Source: Rheinheimera sp. (lineage in GTDB: Bacteria; Pseudomonadota; Gammaproteobacteria; Enterobacterales; Alteromonadaceae). Taken from it: a stretch of 64,000 nt of DNA. The notes beneath the pieces were generated by a model. The model saw only the letters and a list, made by a program, of their open reading frames with translations, was not told the origin of the DNA and did no database searches. The translations under genes and the position numbers were made by a program. Where the stretch lies: assembly GCF_030690345.1 (NCBI RefSeq), contig NZ_JAUYGV010000007.1:1-64000 (forward strand). Reading direction: 5' to 3'. Positions 58,179 through 64,000 of the stretch are shown here, piece after piece. Numbering within the stretch: position 1 is the stretch's first letter; every line of letters starts with the position of its first letter.

Positions 58179-58661
58179 ATGAACAAGTTAACCTTAGTCC
58201 TGGCCCTGGCGGCCGCTGCAGTGCTGACAGGATGTAACGATTCTGACAAGCCGAATGTCGCACCACAACTGGGTGGCAACAGCTTTGTCACTGAAACCGA
58301 TGTCGCGGTAGTGGACCGGCTTAACGCCAGCGATGACAACGGCGACAGCCTGCTGTTCGCGGTTACGGCCCTGCCGCAAAACGGCAGTCTGACTCTGGCA
58401 GAAGACGGCAACTTTACCTACACACCGGCAGCGGAGTTTACCGGCAGCGACAGCTTTATGGTCGCTGTGTCGGACGGTGAGTTGACAACCAATGGTGAGG
58501 TTACAATTGATGTCGCAGTGGCGGTAGTGTCGTTTTTAACCTATAGCCGGACAGCGTTTAATCAGGACGAGCAGGCGCCTGCATTGCCATTGAACGGCCG
58601 TGATTTCACCCAAGATGCGATGAACGAGGCTGATTACGCTGATTTACTCAGCGGTCAGTAA
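58179..58661 (+). CDS. Lipoprotein with an Ig/cadherin-like domain
   Basis: The leader MNKLTLVLALAAAAVLTGCN ends in a lipobox LTGC (Cys at about residue 19), so the protein is lipid-anchored. The mature part has a single tandem-type beta-sandwich with the pattern DDNGDSLLFAVTALPQNGSL and FTYTPAAEFTGSDSFMVAVS, common in VCBS or cadherin-like domains. The last 50 residues are not assigned. AAGGA upstream supports the ATG at 58179. It sits between the DUF4331 and TPR genes, so it is probably part of the same envelope system. Confidence 0.82.
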   Translation: MNKLTLVLALAAAAVLTGCNDSDKPNVAPQLGGNSFVTETDVAVVDRLNASDDNGDSLLFAVTALPQNGSLTLAEDGNFTYTPAAEFTGSDSFMVAVSDGELTTNGEVTIDVAVAVVSFLTYSRTAFNQDEQAPALPLNGRDFTQDAMNEADYADLLSGQ

Positions 58662-58671
58662 CAGGGCTTGC

Positions 58672-58696
58672 AGCGGAGCCGGATACCGGCTCCGCT
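58672..58696 (+). terminator. Hairpin between the lipoprotein and TPR genes
   Basis: AGCGGAGCCGG pairs perfectly with CCGGCTCCGCT around ATA, an 11-bp stem, followed by CTTTATTT. It may end part of the transcripts and so lower expression of the genes downstream. Confidence 0.6.
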
Positions 58697-58714
58697 CTTT
58701 ATTTGGGGTGCTTC

Positions 58715-59788
58715 ATGTTTAAGACACTGAGTATTATCTGTGCGCTGTGGTGGTCTGTCGCCGCTGCAAGCGAATTTAAACCCGATGCTTCACAGCAATT
58801 GGCGTTAGACAGCGCACTGCCGCTTAGCGCTGAAATGCAGCAGCTGCAGCAAGCTTTGCAGCGTCAGCCGGATGACCATCAGCGGTTACAGCTGGCGCAA
58901 CTTTATTTATCCGGCGCGCGTCGCCCGGGCTTTGATGACTGGTTTCATCAGGCCGAACAGTTATTAAACCCTGTCGGTGATGATAGCCGCCAAACTCTGC
59001 TGTACTTGTTGCTGCTGGCCGACATTCAGCAGCAACAGCACCAGTTTGCTGCTGCACTGCAAACCCTAAGCAGGGTACTGGCGCAGCAACCGCAGCATAT
59101 TCAGGCCAGTTTAATGACAGCCAGGGTGCATCTGGCAATGCATCAACCGGACAGCGCGCAACAAGCTTGCGGCCGTTTATGGCAACAGGATTTGTTTTTA
59201 TTCACCGTGTGCAGCTATGAAGTGGCCGGCCGGCGCGGCAACTGGCAGCAAAGTTACGCCGCACTGCAGCAATTGTGGCAGCGCCAGCAAAGCTTGCCGG
59301 CAGAGCTCGATATCTGGTTGCGCGGCATCCTGGCCGAACAGGCTGAGCAGCTTGGCCTGATAGCTACAGCGCAGCAATGGTTAACGCCGGTACTGGCTCA
59401 AGCGCCCACCAGTTTGTGGCTGAAATGGGCCGATTTAAGCCTGGCGCTTGGGCAGGGCGAACAAGTGTATCAACAACTAACAGCTCTGGCTGCGGATCAC
59501 GCCCTGGCTGACAGCCTGCTGCTGCGTTTAGCCCGTGCCGAGCTGCAACTGGCAAAAGCACCGGTGTTTACTGAACAGCTGCATCAGCGTATGCAGCTGC
59601 GTTTGCTGCGCGGAGATACTGAGCATGCCGCTGATTTGGTGCACTATTTTTTGTATGTTGTGCCTGACTCTGCTGCCGCGCTTTATTGGGCCGAATTAAA
59701 TTACCAAAGTGCTAAAGAGCCTGACGATAAACGCCTGCTGCAACTAAGTCAGCAAGCGCTGCAGCACACCACAGGAATAAATCAATGA
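58715..59788 (+). CDS. Exported TPR-repeat protein
   Basis: A signal peptide (MFKTLSIICALWWSVAAAS) precedes a long Gln- and Leu-rich helical protein of TPR type (for example LAQLYLSGARRPGFDDWFHQ and TLSRVLAQQPQHIQASLMTA). The 357 residues could hold about eight helical repeats. It probably scaffolds protein contacts in the periplasm; partners are not known. The ATG at 58715 has GGGGTG upstream. It overlaps the next gene by four bases. Confidence 0.8.
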   Translation: MFKTLSIICALWWSVAAASEFKPDASQQLALDSALPLSAEMQQLQQALQRQPDDHQRLQLAQLYLSGARRPGFDDWFHQAEQLLNPVGDDSRQTLLYLLLLADIQQQQHQFAAALQTLSRVLAQQPQHIQASLMTARVHLAMHQPDSAQQACGRLWQQDLFLFTVCSYEVAGRRGNWQQSYAALQQLWQRQQSLPAELDIWLRGILAEQAEQLGLIATAQQWLTPVLAQAPTSLWLKWADLSLALGQGEQVYQQLTALAADHALADSLLLRLARAELQLAKAPVFTEQLHQRMQLRLLRGDTEHAADLVHYFLYVVPDSAAALYWAELNYQSAKEPDDKRLLQLSQQALQHTTGINQ

Positions 59789-60297
59789 GATACTTGTTAA
59801 TTATCAGCGTGATAACGGCGTTTATCTGGCCGCTAACTGCACAGGCGCATAAATTCAGCACGGCTTATATGGATGTCACTGAGCAACAGGGGCAACCGGC
59901 TTTGCTCTGGAAAGTGGCGTTACACGATTTAGCACAGGCCGGTCTTATTCAGGCTAAAGACAGCCATCAGGTACGTTGGCAGCAAGTGTTGGATAGTGAG
60001 CCTCAGCTACAAGACTATATCAGACAGCGGCTGAGTTTCAGCAGTGCTGCCGGGGCCTGCGATATCAATACCGCAGCTGCTGACTGGTTAGTGCAGCGTG
60101 TGCAACAGGATACGTTTTTGCTGTTACCGCTACAGGTACGCTGTGATAGCATTGAGCGCTGGCAGCTAAGCTACACTGCGCTGTTTGACAGCCAGCATAG
60201 CCATAAGTTGTTGCTGTCATGGCAACTGCCGCCAGATAAGGCCAACGCCGTATTATCGCCAACAAGCCCGCTTTATCCGGCACTGCTCACACATTAA
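59785..60297 (+). CDS. Exported protein like the periplasmic domain of HupE/UreJ permeases
   Basis: A signal peptide ends at AQA, followed by HKFSTAYMDVTEQQGQ and LLWKVALHDLAQAG, a pattern I associate with the N-terminal periplasmic part of HupE/UreJ-2 proteins. The protein is 170 residues and has no transmembrane segments after the leader, so the permease half is absent. There are two cysteines (in ACDI and RCDS) that could form a disulfide. It overlaps the TPR gene and is 9 bases from the TonB receptor. The assignment is tentative. Confidence 0.6.
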   Translation: MRYLLIISVITAFIWPLTAQAHKFSTAYMDVTEQQGQPALLWKVALHDLAQAGLIQAKDSHQVRWQQVLDSEPQLQDYIRQRLSFSSAAGACDINTAAADWLVQRVQQDTFLLLPLQVRCDSIERWQLSYTALFDSQHSHKLLLSWQLPPDKANAVLSPTSPLYPALLTH

Positions 60298-60306
60298 GGA
60301 ACACGT

Positions 60307-62352
60307 ATGGCTGTTTATCGTTATCTTACTGTTTGTACAGCAGTATTACTTGCTCCGGTGCAACTTGTAGCTGACCCTTTATCGGCGCATATACTGGAAC
60401 AAATCAGTGTCAAAGGCCGGCAAACCGATTTGTTGGGCTTAGCCAGTTCAGCCTCAGAAGGCGTGGTGGGCAATACCGAAATTGCCGACCGGCCACTACT
60501 GCGCGGTGGCGAGATCCTCGAGTTTATTCCCGGCATGGTGGTTACCCAGCATAGCGGCAGCGGCAAGGCTAATCAGTATTTCCTGCGTGGGTTTAATCTT
60601 GACCACGGCACTGATTTTGCCAGCTATGTGGATGGCATGCCGGTAAATATGCGTAGCCACGGCCACGGCCAGGGTTACACTGATTTGAGTTTTTTAATGC
60701 CCGAGCTGGTATCGCAAATTGATTACCAAAAAGGCGCTTATCATGCCAACAGTGGTGATTTTTCTGCCGCCGGTGTGGCACGTTTTGGTATACAAAACCG
60801 TAGCCGCAACGCGGCCGAATTAACCTTCGGTATGAATAACTATCAACGCTTACTGGTAAAAGGCAATGTAAAGCAGGGTAAGGCCAATCTGCTGCTGGCC
60901 GGTGAGCTGCAGCAATACGACGGCCCCTGGACAGATATTGCCGAAGATGTTGATAAACTAAACCTGCTGGCGCGTTACAGCAAACCGCTGGGCAGCGGCC
61001 AGTTTGCGGTAACCTTTATGGCATACGATAACAGCTGGAACGCCGCTGATCAGATCCCGCAGCGTGCCGTCAGCCAGGGGCTGATCGATGCCTTTGGTTC
61101 GCTTGATACCAGTGTTGGTGGCAAAAGCAGCCGCAACAGTGTTTCAGCCAGTTGGTACAGCGACGCCTGGCAATGGAATGCTTATGCCATACAAACTGAA
61201 CTGGATTTATGGTCCAATTTTACCTACTTCTTAAACGACCCGCTAAAGGGAGATCAATTTGAACAGGTCGACGAGCGCTGGATATATGGTGGTGAGCTTA
61301 GCCGGCACTGGCACCATCAGCTGGGTGAGTTTGCCGTTGAGCATATGGTGGGCGTACAGTTACGCTACGACGATATTGGCGAAGTGGGCCTGTATAACAC
61401 CCGGCAGCGCCAGCGTTTAAGCACAGTGCGCCAGGATGCGGTACAACAAGGCTCAGCAGCGCTGTTTAGCCAAAGTACAATGCAACTTAACAGTGATTGG
61501 AACGCCCATTTGGGGCTGCGCTACGACTATTTCAGCGTGGATATTAACAGTGATCTGGCGGCAAACAGTGGCGGGGCAACCGACGGTATTGCTTCATTAA
61601 AAGCCGGCTTGAGTTATCAGTTTGCCGCTAATTGGCAGGCGTATTTTAATGCCGGCCAGGGTTTCCATTCTAATGATGCCCGTGGTGCCACTACCGTTAT
61701 TGATCCGCAAAGCGGTGACAGCGTGGCGCCGGTTGATTTGCTGGTACGCAGTAACGGTGCTGAGCTTGGTCTGCGGTTTTTTGACTATACAGCGTTTAAT
61801 ATCTCGGCTGCGCTGTGGTATCTGAATATGGACTCTGAATTGTTGTATGTTGGAGATGCCGGCACTAATGAGCCAAGCCGCGCGTCCAAACGCTATGGTG
61901 TTGAAGTCGCAGCTTATTATTGGTTTAACAGTAACTGGAGCCTTGATACTGAACTGGCATTAACACGCTCGCGTTTTACCGGGGCGGTAGCAGACGAGGG
62001 TAACTACATTGATGGTGCTTTGCCTTTGGTGCTTAGCATGGGGCTGATTTATAAAGCCGATAACCCGTGGCAGCTTAGTTTACGTTTACGCCATTTTGGT
62101 AAACGTACCTTAGATAGCTTTAACCAGCAGCGCTCAGCCGCAACCACTACAGTGAATGCCGGTTACCGCTATGAATGGCTGCGCTGGCAGCTGGCGCTGG
62201 AGTTACTGAATATCTTTGACAGTAACAACAGCGATATTGATTATTTTTACGCCTCGCGTTTACCTGGTGAGCCGGCTGAAGGTATCGAAGACAGGCACAC
62301 GCATCCGCTGGAGCCGCGCACCGCCAGATTGAAACTGGCCTACCGGTTTTAG
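60307..62352 (+). CDS. TonB-dependent receptor of the DUF4331 cluster
   Basis: The signal peptide ends near residue 22. A TonB-box-like segment EQISVKGRQT (31-40) precedes the plug (GGEILEFIPGMVVTQHSGSG, then YFLRGFNLDHGTDFASYVDG) and a barrel that ends KLAYRF. At 681 residues it is a medium receptor. His-rich loops occur in the plug (RSHGHGQGY, 116-124) and near the C-terminus (EDRHTHPLEPR), which may point to a metal or metal chelate as ligand. The gene is last in the ECF-linked operon; the next gene has its own ribosome site. Confidence 0.92.
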   Translation: MAVYRYLTVCTAVLLAPVQLVADPLSAHILEQISVKGRQTDLLGLASSASEGVVGNTEIADRPLLRGGEILEFIPGMVVTQHSGSGKANQYFLRGFNLDHGTDFASYVDGMPVNMRSHGHGQGYTDLSFLMPELVSQIDYQKGAYHANSGDFSAAGVARFGIQNRSRNAAELTFGMNNYQRLLVKGNVKQGKANLLLAGELQQYDGPWTDIAEDVDKLNLLARYSKPLGSGQFAVTFMAYDNSWNAADQIPQRAVSQGLIDAFGSLDTSVGGKSSRNSVSASWYSDAWQWNAYAIQTELDLWSNFTYFLNDPLKGDQFEQVDERWIYGGELSRHWHHQLGEFAVEHMVGVQLRYDDIGEVGLYNTRQRQRLSTVRQDAVQQGSAALFSQSTMQLNSDWNAHLGLRYDYFSVDINSDLAANSGGATDGIASLKAGLSYQFAANWQAYFNAGQGFHSNDARGATTVIDPQSGDSVAPVDLLVRSNGAELGLRFFDYTAFNISAALWYLNMDSELLYVGDAGTNEPSRASKRYGVEVAAYYWFNSNWSLDTELALTRSRFTGAVADEGNYIDGALPLVLSMGLIYKADNPWQLSLRLRHFGKRTLDSFNQQRSAATTTVNAGYRYEWLRWQLALELLNIFDSNNSDIDYFYASRLPGEPAEGIEDRHTHPLEPRTARLKLAYRF

Positions 62353-62436
62353 CAACGGCCGCTGGCGTACAGATCGGCTTAGGCTTATGCTACGTATTAG
62401 CCGACTGCAACATCTGCAGCCTTACAGGAGATAAAT

Positions 62437-63021
62437 ATGAAAACCTTATTAAGCGCGGCCACTCTGGTAGCCGGTTTACTGGCTATGCCGGCAATTGCTA
62501 ACCAGTGTGGTGAAATTCTCGGCCATTCTATGCAGCAGTTAAACACGCGTGAGAGCGTAGATTTATGCGACAGCTACAAAGGCAAAACCCTGCTGGTGGT
62601 GAATACTGCCAGTAAGTGTGGCTTTACCAAGCAGTTCGAAGGCCTTGAAGCGCTGCACCAGAAGTATCAGGATAAAGGTTTAGTGATTCTGGGTTTCCCG
62701 TCAGACAGTTTTATGCAGGAATATGATGACGCAGAGAAAACCGCTGAAGTGTGTTACTTAACTTATGGCGTTAAATTCCCGATGTTTGCCAGCTCCAAAG
62801 TAAAAGGCGATGACGCTAATCCGGTATTTAAAGCCTTAATTGCCAAAACCGGCGAGTCACCAAGCTGGAACTTTAATAAATATCTGGTAAGCAGCGATGA
62901 GCAAACGGTAAAACATTTTGGCAGCCGCACCGCGCCGGACGATAAAGCTTTTATCGCCGAGCTGGAAAAAATGCTCTCAGCAAATGCTGCTGCAGAAGCT
63001 AGTGTAAAAACCGGCGAGTAA
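62437..63021 (+). CDS. Exported glutathione peroxidase family protein
   Basis: A signal peptide (MKTLLSAATLVAGLLAMPAIA) makes this a periplasmic member. The peroxidatic Cys is in NTASKCGFTKQFEGLE and the Trp in SWNFNKYLV. The usual catalytic Gln (in a CNQFG-type motif) is replaced by Ser in FPSDSFMQE. A likely resolving Cys is in EVCYLTYGVKFPMF, so a thioredoxin-like donor is more likely than glutathione. Length is 194 with the leader. AGGAG precedes the ATG. A repeat element lies downstream. Confidence 0.88.
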   Translation: MKTLLSAATLVAGLLAMPAIANQCGEILGHSMQQLNTRESVDLCDSYKGKTLLVVNTASKCGFTKQFEGLEALHQKYQDKGLVILGFPSDSFMQEYDDAEKTAEVCYLTYGVKFPMFASSKVKGDDANPVFKALIAKTGESPSWNFNKYLVSSDEQTVKHFGSRTAPDDKAFIAELEKMLSANAAAEASVKTGE

Positions 63022-63081
63022 GGTGTAGGTCAACTGCTTAAGCGGGTGTAAAAGCTATAGACTAATTAATTTGCCTATCCA

Positions 63082-63254
63082 GTCAACTGCGGCTGGAACC
63101 TCGATTTGGTCATCACAGAGTGTCTGAGCGAACGCGCAAGCGGTAGCGAGTTGCTGTGATGAGCCAAGGCGAGTGTTGCAGCGCAAGCAGTTGACGGTAG
63201 GTCTTATCGGCAATGCATGCAGCTGACTGCAGTTTTCAGCGCAAGCAGTTGACG
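63082..63254. repeat. Palindromic (MITE- or REP-like) element with an 18-base direct repeat
   Basis: Left arm 63082-63118 and right arm 63154-63195 are imperfect inverted copies: both ends read GTCAACTGC / GCAGTTGAC, and the inner ends read TCATCACAG / CTGTGATGA, with TTGG and CTCG blocks also conserved. The intervening 35 bases contain a shorter palindrome-like CGC-gcaa-GCG. The 18-base CAGCGCAAGCAGTTGACG at 63179-63196 recurs at 63237-63254, next to the rnhA stop. The element fills most of the 239-base gap between gpx and rnhA. No coding sequence is seen. Confidence 0.7.
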
Positions 63255-63260
63255 ATTTGA

Positions 63261-63737
63261 TTAAGTTTTAGTGCTCATTTCAAACGCGGCATCCACAGTA
63301 GTGGGTTTTGCCTCAGCCGCACTGCGGGCTAATACATCACAACGCTCGTTCTCCGGGTGGCCGGCATGCCCCTTTACCCAGTGCCATGCCACTTTATGTG
63401 TTGACGCGGCGGTATCAAGCCGCTGCCATAAATCCTGATTTTTCACCGGCTGCTTCTGGCTGGTTTTCCAGTTATTACGTTTCCAGCCAGCCAGCCATTG
63501 CGTAATGCCTAAACGCACATATTGGCTGTCGGTGGTTAAGTCTACGTCGCAACTGTCTTTTAAGCTTTCCAGCGCAATAATGGCCGCCAGCAACTCCATA
63601 CGGTTATTGGTGGTTAAGCGATAACCGCCGCTTAGCTCTTTGCGGTGCTGTTTATAGATCAGCACAGCACCATAGCCGCCCGGGCCCGGGTTACCCAGGC
63701 AGGAGCCGTCGGTATAGATCGCAACTGTTTTGCGCAT
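63261..63737 (-). CDS. rnhA: Ribonuclease HI
   Basis: RNase HI degrades the RNA of RNA-DNA hybrids. The catalytic acids are visible: [20 protein letters not shown] (Asp), [14 protein letters not shown] (Glu), [12 protein letters not shown] (Asp), and a final Asp in [12 protein letters not shown]. From the ATG at 63737 (GGAAAGG upstream) it has 158 residues, like E. coli (155). It is divergent from dnaQ, the same arrangement as in E. coli. Confidence 0.97.
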   Translation of the reverse strand: MRKTVAIYTDGSCLGNPGPGGYGAVLIYKQHRKELSGGYRLTTNNRMELLAAIIALESLKDSCDVDLTTDSQYVRLGITQWLAGWKRNNWKTSQKQPVKNQDLWQRLDTAASTHKVAWHWVKGHAGHPENERCDVLARSAAEAKPTTVDAAFEMSTKT

Positions 63738-63764
63738 AAAGCCTTTCCTCAAACCAAAACGGCG

Positions 63765-63770
63765 TATAAT
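63765..63770 (+). promoter_or_regulatory. -10 box of the dnaQ promoter
   Basis: A consensus TATAAT lies 32 bases before the dnaQ start. The -35 region is weak. Confidence 0.55.
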
Positions 63771-63802
63771 CTAACCCAAATGCAGTAAAAAACGAAACCG
63801 CC

Positions 63803-64000
63803 ATGGCTAAAAGACAAATTATTCTCGACACCGAAACCACGGGTCTTAACCCCAGAGATGGCCACCGTATTATTGAAATAGGCTGTGTAGAGCTGATAAA
63901 CCGGCGCTTCACCGGCAATAATTTCCATGTTTACATTAACCCGGAACGGATTATTGACGCTGAAGCCGTTGCCGTACACGGTATTACTAACGAGCGGTTA
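63803..64000 (+). CDS. dnaQ: DNA polymerase III epsilon subunit (partial, 5' end)
   Basis: The first 66 codons are inside the window. MAKRQIILDTETTGLNPRDG holds the Exo I motif (DTET) of the 3'-5' proofreading nuclease, and GHRIIEIGCVELINRRFTGN, YINPERIID and AVHGITNERL follow, all close to E. coli DnaQ. It is divergent from rnhA. The rest is beyond the window end. Confidence 0.95.
   Translation, partial: MAKRQIILDTETTGLNPRDGHRIIEIGCVELINRRFTGNNFHVYINPERIIDAEAVAVHGITNERL

Overview
The window comes from a Gram-negative gammaproteobacterium of the Alteromonadales type. A Rheinheimera, Alishewanella or Arsukibacterium-like genome is my best guess, inferred from gene content rather than any search. 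Supporting signs are two gene orders shared with Escherichia coli (lpxA-lpxB-rnhB-dnaE-accA-tilS and apt-dnaX-ybaB-recR-htpG-adk), lipid A genes, several TonB-dependent receptors, two chemoreceptors, diguanylate cyclases, and motY of the sodium-driven polar flagellum beside rnt. Almost the whole window is coding. There is no rRNA, tRNA, CRISPR array, insertion sequence or prophage that I can see.

Layout. 1-7704: lipid A, RNase HII, replicase, fatty-acid and tRNA-lysidine genes. 7716-13223: a diguanylate cyclase, a patatin phospholipase, a DUF3014 protein, a chemoreceptor, the 4.5S SRP RNA and two small genes (ComFB and DUF2496). 13350-18734: tryptophan 2,3-dioxygenase facing a leftward dinG-TSUP-priC-deacetylase operon. 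18735-27912: an AT-richer island with two large TonB-dependent receptors, a methyltransferase and a TPR-sulfotransferase. 28004-30255: a bufferin/HvfABC-type copper-peptide RiPP operon whose precursor carries nine EGKCG-type cysteines. 30333-39158: the apt-to-adk block with a chemoreceptor inserted. 39228-46737: periplasmic Tpx, a REC-CheC protein with a coupled diguanylate cyclase, and the prkA-yeaH-spoVR stress operon. 46965-55027: sodB, grxD, rnt, motY, mnmC, fabB and an ATP-grasp enzyme. 55220-62352: an ECF sigma/anti-sigma pair followed by five envelope-protein genes. 62437-64000: an exported glutathione peroxidase, a palindromic repeat element, rnhA and the start of dnaQ.

The best candidate for an undescribed system is the ECF cluster at 55160-62352. 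The same GCATCY-N16-CGTWAC element lies ahead of both the sigma gene and the DUF4331 gene. This predicts a self-activating sigma factor that drives a secreted DUF4331 protein, a lipoprotein, a TPR protein, a protein like the periplasmic part of HupE/UreJ permeases, and a TonB receptor. Other notable signals are a programmed -1 frameshift in dnaX, an RpoH promoter before htpG, an IscR-like operator between sodB and grxD, a FabR-like operator before fabB, a DinG lacking one expected Fe-S cysteine, and a 114-bp hairpin element next to rnhA. All functions are read from sequence and memory of the families; no search was run.
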